Assembly: GCA_016791425.1 (NCBI GenBank)
Contig: JAEUMQ010000007.1
Location: 124,001 to 188,000, forward strand
Source: Hyphomonadaceae bacterium
Lineage (GTDB): Bacteria > Pseudomonadota > Alphaproteobacteria > Caulobacterales > Aquidulcibacteraceae
Direction of reading: 5' to 3'
Length of the DNA: 64,000 bases
In this document: positions 34,518 through 42,696 of the stretch, piece after piece
Numbering within the stretch: position 1 is the first letter of the stretch
Layout: every line of letters starts with the position of its first letter
Position numbers and translations under genes: made by a program
The notes under the pieces: generated by a model
Seen by the model: the letters and a program-made list of their open reading frames with translations, nothing else
Told to the model about the DNA's origin: nothing
Databases searched by the model: none

Positions 34518-35132
34518 ATGGGCTTTCGAAGTGCGGTCTTGTTGGCGCTCACGCTCGGCATGAGCACGCCCGCACTAGCGCAGGCGCCGCAGAATGTTCC
34601 GGAATCCGCGCAAACCGCGGCGCCCGAACCGCCGCCGCCTCCACCACCTCCCCCACCGCCGACGCGAGAACAGCTGCGCGCGGCGCGCATGTATCCTGGC
34701 CGCGAGCGGCTGCCGCAAAGCTTCATCGACCAGGATTGGCAGGCGCCGGAGAAGCAGGATTCCACGATCAGCGCGTGCTTCGCCGCGCCGGGCGGCATGT
34801 GCGACATCATCCACGCTGAGCTCGATGGCGCCGGCCCCGAAGAGCTGCTCGTCTCGATGAACTCCTATAGCACCAACGCGATCATCACGCTTTATGCCCA
34901 CCGCCCGAACGGCTGGATCGCGGTCGGCGAATACGAAGCGCGCTGCGCGGCGCCGCGTTGGTCGGCGACGCTGTTCTACTTCATTCCCGCGCCCGCACGC
35001 CCGTCATGGGTGGAAGCGATGCGCGGCGGCGACCTTCGCGTCGCGCCGCAGCCCTACAAGGACGTCCTAGCGGGCGGATATCGCTTGACCTACAAGCCTT
35101 TGCGCCTCGGGTGCGGACCGCCAGCCCAATGA
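34518..35132 (+). CDS. Secreted hypothetical protein with proline run
   Basis: A 204-residue protein. Its signal peptide is GFRSAVLLALTLGMSTPALA, followed by a linker containing a run of twelve prolines, then a ~150-residue domain with four cysteines (ISACFAAP, GMCDII, ARCAAP, RLGCGP) suited to periplasmic disulfides. ELDGAGPEELLVSM recalls FG-GAP/VCBS-like strands, but I would not assign a family. It has space for its own promoter upstream (170 bases without a gene). Confidence 0.6.
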   Translation: MGFRSAVLLALTLGMSTPALAQAPQNVPESAQTAAPEPPPPPPPPPPPTREQLRAARMYPGRERLPQSFIDQDWQAPEKQDSTISACFAAPGGMCDIIHAELDGAGPEELLVSMNSYSTNAIITLYAHRPNGWIAVGEYEARCAAPRWSATLFYFIPAPARPSWVEAMRGGDLRVAPQPYKDVLAGGYRLTYKPLRLGCGPPAQ

Positions 35133-35229
35133 CGCGGTCCGTCGATCGGCGCTGCCTCCGCCTCGAAGAACTTGCATCGGGATTTACCGGGATTAAGGCT
35201 GTCTTGGGCGCCTCGTTTTAAGGACATCT

Positions 35230-35634
35230 GTGGCAAATCTTGTCCTCGTCGTGGCCGCTGCCTTGATCGATGCGCAAGGGCGCATCCTCATCGCGCAGCG
35301 GCCGGTCGGCAAACGCATGGCCGGCTTGTGGGAGTTTCCCGGCGGCAAGGTCGAGCCGGGCGAGCGCCCGGACGCGGCTTTGATCCGTGAGCTGAAAGAG
35401 GAGCTGGACTTGGACGTGGCGCGCGATGATCTCGAACCCTATGCGTTCGCGTCGCACGCCTACGCCGATTTCCATCTGCTCATGCCGCTCTGGGTGATCC
35501 GGCGCTGGAAGCGCGAGCCGGTGGCGCTCGAGCACGAGGCGCTCGCCTGGGTGCTGCCGGGCAAGCTCAAGGACTATGCGATGCCGCCCGCCGACGAAGT
35601 GCTGGTCAAGCGCCTGATGGAGCGCCCGCAATGA
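35230..35634 (+). CDS. mutT: Nudix hydrolase, MutT-like (8-oxo-dGTP diphosphatase)
   Basis: A 134-residue Nudix protein. MutT removes oxidised dGTP before it can be built into DNA. The Nudix box G-x5-E-x7-RE-L-x-EE-L is intact (GGKVEPGERPDAALIRELKE, then EL), preceded by RPVGKRMAGLWEFPG, as in MutT. It starts at a GTG. Its stop overlaps the start of a Flp pilin gene (ATGA), so the two are probably translated together. Confidence 0.88.
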   Translation: MANLVLVVAAALIDAQGRILIAQRPVGKRMAGLWEFPGGKVEPGERPDAALIRELKEELDLDVARDDLEPYAFASHAYADFHLLMPLWVIRRWKREPVALEHEALAWVLPGKLKDYAMPPADEVLVKRLMERPQ

Positions 35635-35804
35635 CGCGCGTGATGCATCGTTTCCTGCGCAATCGCGACGCCCACACCGCCATCGAATATTCGATGATCG
35701 CGGCCCTGATCGCCATCGGCATCATCGCCGCGATCACCTCGATCGGCGGATCGGTGGCGGACATGTTCGCCAAGCTCCTCCCCGCCTTCGCCGAGAAGGC
35801 CTAA
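35631..35804 (+). CDS. Flp/Fap-type pilin (orphan)
   Basis: A 57-residue protein too short for most gene finders. After a basic leader (MTRVMHRFLRNRDA) comes HTAIEYSMIAALIAIGIIAA, the highly conserved T-A-I-E-Y plus hydrophobic helix of Flp pilins. Glu at +5 of the predicted mature end is present, while the usual Gly before the cleavage site is Ala. Flp pilins polymerise into tight-adherence pili assembled by Tad proteins. No tad/cpa gene is in this window. The start overlaps the mutT stop. Confidence 0.85.
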   Translation: MTRVMHRFLRNRDAHTAIEYSMIAALIAIGIIAAITSIGGSVADMFAKLLPAFAEKA

Positions 35805-35813
35805 GCGCGCAGC

Positions 35814-36371
35814 TCAGAGGATGTCGGCGAGCCGCACAGCGGCTTCTGGCGCCAGCATGGGCGTCGCAAGGTCGTTGGCGCTGAGCTGAACGGGCGGCGG
35901 ATAGGCGTCCACCGCCAGCCTATGCACGTGGATCAGCGAATGCACGAGATCGACGACCCAGTATTCGCGCACGCCATGCTGAGCATAGAGCGCGGCGTTC
36001 TCACCCAAGTCCGCAGCCAGCGACGTATCAGCCACTTCCACCACCAGCAGGGCGTCAGCCCCCCGAGCCTCAGAAGGGCGCACGGAAAACGGCGTCAGGA
36101 AAAGGTCCGGCTCCGGCCATTCGTGGTCTGACAGACGCAGCGGCGTATCCGCGCCCATCCTGTACTTGCCTTTGATGGCCGCCGCGACGTGCACGATGAG
36201 ATCGGACTTCACGTTCGAATGGCGCGCGCCCTCCGCTGGCATGTCGATGAGCTCTCCGCCACGGAGCTCCACGCGCGCCTTCTCATCCAGGATCCCCGCC
36301 TCGATCATGCGCAGCACGTCATCGACGGTGAATCTATGGTTCGAACGAAGGGGAGCGGTGGAGCCGTCCAT
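35814..36371 (-). CDS. Uma2-family (DUF820) endonuclease-fold protein
   Basis: A 185-residue protein of the PD-(D/E)XK-like Uma2 family. VELRGGELIDMPAEGARHSN opens the core, EPDLFLTPF gives the first acidic site, and VVEVADTSLAADLGENAALY then GVREYWVVDL the E-x-K-like and following strand. Uma2 proteins are common in cyanobacteria and soil bacteria and are often expanded. Their role is unknown; links to mobile DNA or TA-like function are proposed. It converges with the Flp pilin gene with only 9 bases between. Confidence 0.82.
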   Translation of the reverse strand: MDGSTAPLRSNHRFTVDDVLRMIEAGILDEKARVELRGGELIDMPAEGARHSNVKSDLIVHVAAAIKGKYRMGADTPLRLSDHEWPEPDLFLTPFSVRPSEARGADALLVVEVADTSLAADLGENAALYAQHGVREYWVVDLVHSLIHVHRLAVDAYPPPVQLSANDLATPMLAPEAAVRLADIL

Positions 36372-36402
36372 GGGCGCACCCTAGCACGCCAAGCGCGCGC
36401 GC

Positions 36403-36960
36403 TTAAGCGTCGAGCTCGACGTCCCAATAGAGATAGTCCAGCCACGTATCGTGCATGTAGTGCGGCGGGAACCGGCGCCCGATTTCCTGCAGCTCGAACA
36501 TGCTCGGCCGCCGCGGGTGCTGGTGCGGCCTCATGCCTGAGAAGATGCGCCCGCCCTTCCGCAGATTGCAGGGCGCGCAGGCGGTGACGATGTTGTCCCA
36601 CGTCGTCCGCCCGCCGCGCGAGCGCGGCAAGAGGTGGTCGAACGTCAGATCCTCCGCCGTTCCGCAATACTGGCAGACGAAGCCGTCGCGCAGGAACACG
36701 TTGAACCGCGTGAACGCCGGCGGCCGATCCTGGCTCACATATTCCCTGAGGCAGATGACCGAGGGGATCCTCATCGCCCGCGACGGCGAATGGACCTCAT
36801 GGTCGTACTCGGCCACGACATCGACCCGCTCCAGGAAGACCGCCTTCACGGTCTCCTGCCAGGGCCACAGCGACAACGGGTAATACGAGAGCGGACGATA
36901 GTCCGCGTTGAGCACGAGGGCGGGCCAATGCTGATTATTGGAGGCCGCCACGAGACTCAT
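36403..36960 (-). CDS. HNH endonuclease-family protein
   Basis: A 185-residue protein with a compact HNH domain: CQYCG and CAPC zinc pairs around LTFDHLLPRSRGGRTTWDN, which supplies the catalytic His and Asn. The N-terminal ALVLNADYRPLSYYPLSLWP and the C-terminal HDTWLDYLYWDVELDA are conserved in a widespread alphaproteobacterial/cyanobacterial HNH group that is chromosomal and not phage-borne. The biological role is unknown. Confidence 0.85.
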   Translation of the reverse strand: MSLVAASNNQHWPALVLNADYRPLSYYPLSLWPWQETVKAVFLERVDVVAEYDHEVHSPSRAMRIPSVICLREYVSQDRPPAFTRFNVFLRDGFVCQYCGTAEDLTFDHLLPRSRGGRTTWDNIVTACAPCNLRKGGRIFSGMRPHQHPRRPSMFELQEIGRRFPPHYMHDTWLDYLYWDVELDA

Positions 36961-37132
36961 CCCTGGCGCTCCTTGAGCAGGAGCCAGGCGGCCCTATCCC
37001 GGCGATGCTCGCCGGCGCGGTTCACGGGGATCAGCTGATGGAGACTGAAGTCCCACCTCCTCTTGCACGTCCCCATACATGTATTCGCCTGGGCGCGCGA
37101 GGGAAGCTTTGCCGATTCGCGGTGACAGCAGC

Positions 37133-37148
37133 GTGACATATTTGTCAC
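37133..37148. promoter_or_regulatory. Inverted repeat GTGACA-N4-TGTCAC
   Basis: Perfect 6-base arms around TATT in an AT-rich patch. It lies 170 bases upstream of the HNH gene (minus strand) and just after the stop of the esterase gene. It could be an operator for the HNH gene or a short terminator hairpin. A partial copy of the arm (GGTGACA) occurs 10 bases earlier. Confidence 0.35.
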
Positions 37149-37155
37149 ATTATGA

Positions 37156-37827
37156 TCACCGCGCCAGGGAAAACCCTTTCGAAACAGTCTTGAGAAACGC
37201 GCCGGCTAGCTCCAGGCCGTCCGGGCCGATCGAGTGCGGCACCCCGTACGAGACGTGCCATTGCGCCGAGAGCCCGGCCTCGCAGAGCCCGTCGGCGGCC
37301 TGGAACATGGCGCCGAGCGGGATCCGGTCGTCGCGGTCGCCGTGCACGAGCAGGATCGGCGGCTTGGCCTTGGCCTCTTCCTTCAGCCGCTCGCCGCCGA
37401 TCAGCATGCCGGAGAAGCCGACGATCCCCGCCGGCGGAACGATGCGCCGAGGCCCGACATAAAGCGACATCATGGTGCCCTGGCTGAACCCCACGAGGGC
37501 AAGCCGGTTCGGCTCCAGCTGCAGGCGTTCCAGTTCGCGGGTGAAATAGCGCTCGAGCGCCCCCGCCGCCTGCTTGGCTCCCTGCTCCATCGCCAGCGGA
37601 TCGCCGCGCGCCATCAGGTCCCACCATTGGTAGCCCCCCGGCGCGCCGGGGACGGGCTCCGGCGCGTTCGGCGAGACGAACGCCGCGTGCGGCAGGGCCT
37701 TCGCCCAATAGGGCGCGAGCGAAATCAGATCCGCGCCGTTCGAACCGTAGCCATGCAGCAGCGCGACCAGCATGTTGGGCTTGCCGCCTGCGGCCGGCGG
37801 CGCGCGGGGACCATCGAGCATCATCAT
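37156..37827 (-). CDS. Alpha/beta hydrolase, phospholipase/carboxylesterase type
   Basis: A 223-residue cytosolic serine esterase of the YpfH/phospholipase-carboxylesterase group. The nucleophile elbow is GFSQG (about residue 117), preceded by LHGYGSNGADLI as oxyanion-hole region. The acid is in HGDRDDRIP and the catalytic histidine in YGVPHSI. Family members hydrolyse short acyl or thio esters. It diverges from gluQ with 41 bases between them. Confidence 0.85.
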   Translation of the reverse strand: MMMLDGPRAPPAAGGKPNMLVALLHGYGSNGADLISLAPYWAKALPHAAFVSPNAPEPVPGAPGGYQWWDLMARGDPLAMEQGAKQAAGALERYFTRELERLQLEPNRLALVGFSQGTMMSLYVGPRRIVPPAGIVGFSGMLIGGERLKEEAKAKPPILLVHGDRDDRIPLGAMFQAADGLCEAGLSAQWHVSYGVPHSIGPDGLELAGAFLKTVSKGFSLAR

Positions 37828-37868
37828 GCCGTCGCGCCTAAGCGATTTCCGGCGCCATAGAAAGCCTC

Positions 37869-38687
37869 ATGGATTTCGTCACCCGCTTCGCGCCATCGCC
37901 CACCGGCTATCTGCACCTGGGGCATGCGTTCTCGGCGCTGACCGCGTTCGAGACGGCCAAAGCGGCCGGCGGGCGCTTCCTGCTGCGGATCGAGGACATC
38001 GACGAGGGCCGCCGCCGGCCCGAATTCGAAGCAGCGATCTGCGAGGACCTCGAATGGCTGGGGCTGACCTGGGAAACGCCGGTCCGCCGCCAGTCCGACC
38101 ACATAGCGGACTACCAGGCCGCCCTCGACCGGCTGATCGGGATGGGTCTGGTCTACCGGGATTTCCGCACCCGAAAGGAGCTGCTGGCCGAGAGCCTGGG
38201 CGCGCCGCACGGCCCCCAAAGTCCGGTCCGCGGCGGGCCGCTGCCTGCATCGCAGGAAGCCGAAAAGCTGGAGCAAAATCAGCCCTATGCCTGGCGCCTC
38301 TGGCTCGACGAGGCGCTCAGGCGGACCGGCCCCGACCTCGCCTTCGAGGCCGACGGCCTCGGCGTGAAGGCTGATCCGGCGCTGCTCGGCGACGCGATCC
38401 TGGCCCGCAAGGACGCGCCGACCAGCTACCATCTCGCCAGCGTCCACGACGACGCGCTCCAGGGCGTCACCGACGTGATCCGCGGGGAGGATTTGCGCGA
38501 AGCGGCGCACTTGCACGCCCTGCTGCAGACGTTGCTGGGCTATCCCACCCCGCGCTACCGCCACCACCCACTCATTTTGGGTAGCGACGGCAAACGCCTC
38601 GCCAAGCGCGACCTGTCCCAGACCCTGCGGTCATTGCGGGAGGCCGGGGCGTCCCCCGATCAGGTGCGCCGCGGCCTCGGGCGTTGA
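37869..38687 (+). CDS. gluQ: Glutamyl-Q tRNA(Asp) synthetase
   Basis: A 272-residue shortened glutamyl-tRNA synthetase that attaches glutamate to the queuosine of tRNA(Asp). Visible motifs are TRFAPSPTGYLHLGHAFSAL (HIGH region), LRIEDIDEGR and the KMSKS-like KRLAKRDLS. The anticodon-binding domain is absent, as expected. The cysteines that bind zinc in the E. coli enzyme (C-x-C...Y-x3-C) are missing; this region reads VYRDFRTRKELLAES. The family call rests on length and active-site motifs. Confidence 0.85.
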   Translation: MDFVTRFAPSPTGYLHLGHAFSALTAFETAKAAGGRFLLRIEDIDEGRRRPEFEAAICEDLEWLGLTWETPVRRQSDHIADYQAALDRLIGMGLVYRDFRTRKELLAESLGAPHGPQSPVRGGPLPASQEAEKLEQNQPYAWRLWLDEALRRTGPDLAFEADGLGVKADPALLGDAILARKDAPTSYHLASVHDDALQGVTDVIRGEDLREAAHLHALLQTLLGYPTPRYRHHPLILGSDGKRLAKRDLSQTLRSLREAGASPDQVRRGLGR

Positions 38688-38748
38688 CGTCCCCACCCAA
38701 TCCCCCGCCTTGCTTCCGCCCTGGAACGGCGCCAAGAGGCGCAAGGTC

Positions 38749-39480
38749 ATGACCGCCCGCGCCCTAACCCGTGAGGCCTCAGCGGAGGCCGCGCTTTTCT
38801 GGGAGCCGCGGCGGGCCCTTTCGCTGCAGCAGGCGCGCCGCCGCACGCAGCTGATCGCCAGCCTGCGGCGGCTGTTCACGGCTCTCGCAGGCGCCTCTTT
38901 CGCGTCGATCTTCGTCTCGATGGCGGTTTTTGCGGCCCAGGGCGGCTTTTCCGGCGCCGACGCCATTTCCGCCCAGCCGCTGCAGATGATCAATCCGCGC
39001 TTCACCGGCCGCTCGAAGGACGGCACGGCCTACCAGATCACCGCCGACGTCGCGATGCGCGCCACCGAGGGCGAGCGGAACCTGCGCCTGGCCTCGCCGG
39101 TCTATCGCGACGCGGCTGGCGCGGCGGTCATCGCCCCGCGCGGCTTCTATGACGAGGCCGCCAACGAAGTGCGCCTGATGGACGGGGTGATCTTCACCGA
39201 CAAGTCCGGCAACCGCTTCACCACCCCCTCGGTCGTGATCGACGTCGCCACCGGCGTGGTGAAGGGCGACCGCGGCGTCACCGGCGCCGGGCCCCTTGGC
39301 GTGATGCGCGGCGAGTCCTATGAATTGCGCCAGGACAGCCGCGCCATGGTGATCAGCGGCGGTGTGCGTGGTGTGTTGCCGGCGCGGCGGGGCGCTGGCG
39401 GGCAGCCAGGCGCCGCTCCGGCGGCGCCGCCCGCGCTTCCGAACACCGACCCCGTCGCGCCGCCTGCGACGGGCGAATAA
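38749..39480 (+). CDS. lptC: LPS export inner-membrane protein LptC
   Basis: LptC links the LptBFG transporter to periplasmic LptA. The 243-residue protein has one membrane segment (residues ~43-62) after a basic cytoplasmic start, then an OstA-like beta-jellyroll (NPRFTGRSKDGTAYQITADV, FTDKSGNRFTTPSVVIDVAT), and an alanine/proline-rich tail. AAGG precedes the ATG at 38749. lptA follows after 10 bases and lptB after it, the normal order, so this is one operon. Confidence 0.88.
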   Translation: MTARALTREASAEAALFWEPRRALSLQQARRRTQLIASLRRLFTALAGASFASIFVSMAVFAAQGGFSGADAISAQPLQMINPRFTGRSKDGTAYQITADVAMRATEGERNLRLASPVYRDAAGAAVIAPRGFYDEAANEVRLMDGVIFTDKSGNRFTTPSVVIDVATGVVKGDRGVTGAGPLGVMRGESYELRQDSRAMVISGGVRGVLPARRGAGGQPGAAPAAPPALPNTDPVAPPATGE

Positions 39481-39490
39481 GGGGAAGAGA

Positions 39491-40045
39491 ATGGCGCGCG
39501 GCGCATTTATTCTGAGCGCTTTCGCCCTCGCGGGGATCGCTGCGTTCCCGGCCGAGGCGACCGCTCAGCTCTCCTCGAACGGCGGCCCGATCTCCTATTC
39601 GGCCGACAATCTCGAATACACCGATAGCGAGCGGCGCCTGGTGCTGACCGGCGACGTCGATGTCGTGCAGGGCAACGCGCGGCTCCGCTCGGACGTGTTG
39701 ACGATCTATTTCGGCGCGCCCCCGCCCGGCGCGACCGTCGATCCCTCCGCTGGCCCCGCCGCCGGCGACATCGAGCGCATGATCGCCGAGGGCGAGGTCT
39801 ATTATGTGCGCCCCGACCAGCAGGCGCGCGGCAACCGGGCCGTCTACGAGACCGCGCAGGATTCGGTGACGTTCACCGGCAATGTCGTGGTGGCGAGCCA
39901 GGCCAGCGTCATCCGCGGCGATACCCTGGTGATGCACATCAGCTCCGGGCGTACGACCCTCGCGCCGTCGGCCGATCGCGGCCGCGTGCAGGGCGTGTTC
40001 CGCCCGCGCAATGCGCGCCAGGAAGGCGCGACCAGCGGCCAATAA
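39491..40045 (+). CDS. lptA: LPS transport periplasmic protein LptA
   Basis: LptA bridges the periplasm and carries lipopolysaccharide to the outer membrane. It is 184 residues, with a signal peptide (residues 1-25, cleaved near TAQ). The OstA fold is visible as ISYSADNLEYTDSERRLVLT, GNARLRSDVLTIYF and VYETAQDSVTFTGNVVV. GGGGAAGAG lies directly before the ATG. It sits between lptC and lptB. Confidence 0.9.
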   Translation: MARGAFILSAFALAGIAAFPAEATAQLSSNGGPISYSADNLEYTDSERRLVLTGDVDVVQGNARLRSDVLTIYFGAPPPGATVDPSAGPAAGDIERMIAEGEVYYVRPDQQARGNRAVYETAQDSVTFTGNVVVASQASVIRGDTLVMHISSGRTTLAPSADRGRVQGVFRPRNARQEGATSGQ

Positions 40046-40115
40046 AGGCCGCATAACAATCATTTCCAGAACTTGTCACCCCTGGTCACGAAATCTTAGC
40101 GGCGGCGGAACAACT

Positions 40116-40889
40116 ATGAGCCCTGAGGGCGCAACAAGCCGCTCGATCGAAGCAGAGGGGGTCGCCAGCGCGAGCCTCGACGCCATTCGCATCGGCAAGT
40201 CCTATCGCGGACGCCGGGTAGTGAAGGACGTGTCCCTGACCTTGGGGCGCGGTGAGATCGTCGGCCTCTTGGGCCCCAACGGGGCAGGCAAGACCACCTG
40301 CTTCTACATGATCACGGGGCTCATACGCGTGGACCAGGGGCAGATCTTGATTGACGGCGTGGACGTCACTGGACTGCCCATGTACCAGCGTGCGCGCCTG
40401 GGGATCGGCTACCTTCCCCAGGAGCCGTCGATCTTCCGTGGTCTGACCGTCGAACAGAATGTGATGGCCGTCGTCGAGCTGGTCGAACGCAATTCGGAGG
40501 CGCGCCGCGACGCCGTCACCCAATTGCTGCAAGACCTGCACATCGACCATCTGCGCGATTCCCCCGCCGCGGCTTTGTCCGGCGGCGAGCGTCGCCGGGT
40601 GGAAGTTGCGCGCGCGCTCGCCACCCGGCCCTCCTTCATGCTGCTCGACGAGCCGTTCGCCGGGATCGATCCCATCGCCATCAATGATATCCGCGACCTC
40701 ATCATCTTCCTGAAGAATCGCGGACTGGGCATCCTGATCACCGATCACAACGTCCGCGAGACGTTGGGCATCGTCGATCGCGCCTACATCATCTATGACG
40801 GCGATGTGCTGTTCGCCGGGACGCCCGAGGCGATCCTGGCCAATCCCGACGTGCGGAAGGTCTATCTGGGTGAGCGCTTCGAGCATTAG
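40116..40889 (+). CDS. lptB: LPS export ABC transporter ATP-binding protein LptB
   Basis: The ATPase of the LptBFGC complex, 257 residues. Walker A is GPNGAGKTTCFYMI, the Q-loop YLPQEPSIFRGL, the signature LSGGERRRVEVARAL, Walker B FMLLDEPFAGIDP and the switch ITDHNVRETL, all as in characterised LptB. The start at 40116 follows a 70-base gap after lptA. rpoN begins 8 bases after the stop, the conserved lptB-rpoN arrangement of proteobacteria. Confidence 0.95.
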   Translation: MSPEGATSRSIEAEGVASASLDAIRIGKSYRGRRVVKDVSLTLGRGEIVGLLGPNGAGKTTCFYMITGLIRVDQGQILIDGVDVTGLPMYQRARLGIGYLPQEPSIFRGLTVEQNVMAVVELVERNSEARRDAVTQLLQDLHIDHLRDSPAAALSGGERRRVEVARALATRPSFMLLDEPFAGIDPIAINDIRDLIIFLKNRGLGILITDHNVRETLGIVDRAYIIYDGDVLFAGTPEAILANPDVRKVYLGERFEH

Positions 40890-40897
40890 GAGCGCTT

Positions 40898-42367
40898 ATG
40901 GCTATCGCCCCCCGTTTGGAGCTGCGTCAGGGCCAGGCCCTGGTCATGACGCCGCAATTGCAGCAGGCGATCAAGCTGCTGCAGCTTTCCAATCTCGAGC
41001 TCACCGAATTCGTCGAAGCCGAGCTTGAGCGCAATCCGCTGCTCGAACGGCAGGAGGCCGAGCCCGAGCGCCGCGAGGGCGAGGCGCCGGAAGCATCCCA
41101 GGCTGAATCGTCCTCTGGCGAAGCCGATCTCGACGTCGATGTCGAACAGCTCAATCCCGATCTCTCCGCAAGCGACCTCGCCGACGCCGGCGCCATGCCG
41201 CTGCAGAACTGGAACCTCGCCGGCTCCGGCAAGCAGATGGACGATCTGCCCGAGCTGGAGAGCACGCTGCCGCAGGACATCTCGCTCGCCGATCATCTCG
41301 AAGCGCAGATGACGCGCGCGGGCCTGACGCCCGTCGATCGCCTGATCGGCTCCCGGCTCATCGATCTCGTCGATGATTGGGGCTATTGCCGCGTCGATGT
41401 CGCCGAGCTCGCGAGCCAGCTGGGCGCGGCGGACGCCGATGTGGAGCGCGTGCTCACGCTGATGCAGGGCTTCGAGCCTGTCGGCGTGATGGCGCGCAAT
41501 CTCGTCGAATGTCTCGCCCTGCAGCTCAAGGACCGCGACCGCTACGATCCCGCGATGCAGGCGCTGGTGGAGAACGCCGAGCTCCTGGGCAGGAACCAGC
41601 TCGACAAGCTGCAGACCATCTGCGGCGTCGATCGCGAAGACCTGTTGGACATGATCGCCGAGCTGAAGCGCCTTACGCCGAAGCCCGGCGCAGCGTTCGG
41701 CGGCGCGCCCGCACAGACGGTCGTGCCGGACGTTTACGTGCGCCATGCCGCCGAGGGCGTGTGGGCGGTGGAGCTGAACACCGACACGATGCCGCGCATC
41801 CTGATGAACCAGCGCTATTATGCGCGCGTGTCGAAGACGGCCAAGAAGGAGGAGGACAAGGCGTTCCTCTCTGAATGCGCCGCCAACGCAAGCTGGCTGG
41901 TGAAGAGCCTCGATCAGCGCGCCCGCACGATCCTGAAGGTCGCGCGAGAAATTGTTCGCCAGCAGGACGGGTTCCTGGCTTTCGGCGTCTCGCATCTGCG
42001 GCCGCTGAACCTGAAGACCGTCGCCGCGGCGATCGACATGCACGAATCGACCGTGAGCCGCGTCACCACGAACAAATACATCTCCACGCCGCGCGGCGTA
42101 TTCGAGCTGAAATACTTCTTCACCGCCGCGATCTCGGCGTCCGACGGCGGCGAAGCGCACTCGGCCGAAGCCGTCCGTCATCGGATCAAGCAGCTGATCG
42201 ACAAGGAAACGCCGGAAGACATCCTCTCCGACGACCGCATCGTGGAGATCCTGCGCGAACAGGGCATCGACATCGCGCGCCGCACGGTGGCGAAGTACCG
42301 CGAGAGCCTGCGGCTTCCCTCCTCCGTGGAACGCAAGCGCAAGATGGCGCAGGGCCCCTCGCGCTGA
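40898..42367 (+). CDS. rpoN: RNA polymerase sigma-54 factor
   Basis: Sigma-54 directs RNA polymerase to -24/-12 promoters that need AAA+ activators. The 489-residue protein has the glutamine-rich activator-binding start (LRQGQALVMTPQLQQAIKLL), an acidic region II (residues ~48-90), the core-binding region, a helix-turn-helix (IDMHESTVSRVTTNKYISTP) and the diagnostic RpoN box ARRTVAKYRE near the end. In most proteobacteria hpf and ptsN follow; here a TA-like pair on the opposite strand follows 2 bases later. Confidence 0.96.
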   Translation: MAIAPRLELRQGQALVMTPQLQQAIKLLQLSNLELTEFVEAELERNPLLERQEAEPERREGEAPEASQAESSSGEADLDVDVEQLNPDLSASDLADAGAMPLQNWNLAGSGKQMDDLPELESTLPQDISLADHLEAQMTRAGLTPVDRLIGSRLIDLVDDWGYCRVDVAELASQLGAADADVERVLTLMQGFEPVGVMARNLVECLALQLKDRDRYDPAMQALVENAELLGRNQLDKLQTICGVDREDLLDMIAELKRLTPKPGAAFGGAPAQTVVPDVYVRHAAEGVWAVELNTDTMPRILMNQRYYARVSKTAKKEEDKAFLSECAANASWLVKSLDQRARTILKVAREIVRQQDGFLAFGVSHLRPLNLKTVAAAIDMHESTVSRVTTNKYISTPRGVFELKYFFTAAISASDGGEAHSAEAVRHRIKQLIDKETPEDILSDDRIVEILREQGIDIARRTVAKYRESLRLPSSVERKRKMAQGPSR

Positions 42368-42369
42368 TC

Positions 42370-42696
42370 CTACCTCATTTCGATGAGCACGGCGCCCGCC
42401 TCGAGCTCAGCCACGAGACTGGCCCAAAGCTCTCCGAAGCGCGCAATGAGATAGTCGTTGCTGCAATTGCCGCAGCGGAGCCAGATGACCTTGGGCGCTC
42501 GCGCGTCGCCCAGGATCCCGCTGAAATCTTCATCCTTGGTCACAATGACGGCGCCCCGCGCGTGCGCCTCGGTCCAGATTGCACGGTCGTCGGCGTGCTC
42601 CATGCCGAGGTCCCGGATGTGGTGCGCTTCGTGCCCTTGCCCTCGAATCCAGACCGCCAGACGTCGCGGCAATTGCTGGTCGATGAGGAAGATCAC
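42370..42696 (-). CDS. DUF5615 PIN-like protein (probable toxin)
   Basis: A 108-residue protein beginning IFLIDQQLPRRLAVWIRGQG with VIVTKDEDFSGIL in the middle, the standard DUF5615 pattern of a PIN-like nuclease with the acidic residues D6 and DED. WLRCGNCSND is also typical. These genes are nearly always paired with a DUF433 antitoxin, as here, with a 4-base ATGA overlap. It probably acts as an RNase toxin; that is family-based inference. Confidence 0.82.
   Translation of the reverse strand: MIFLIDQQLPRRLAVWIRGQGHEAHHIRDLGMEHADDRAIWTEAHARGAVIVTKDEDFSGILGDARAPKVIWLRCGNCSNDYLIARFGELWASLVAELEAGAVLIEMR

Noticed and set aside
36330-36360. GGTTCGAACG as a tRNA T-loop
   Set aside because: It lies within the Uma2 coding sequence, and no acceptor stem or anticodon arm can be built around it.
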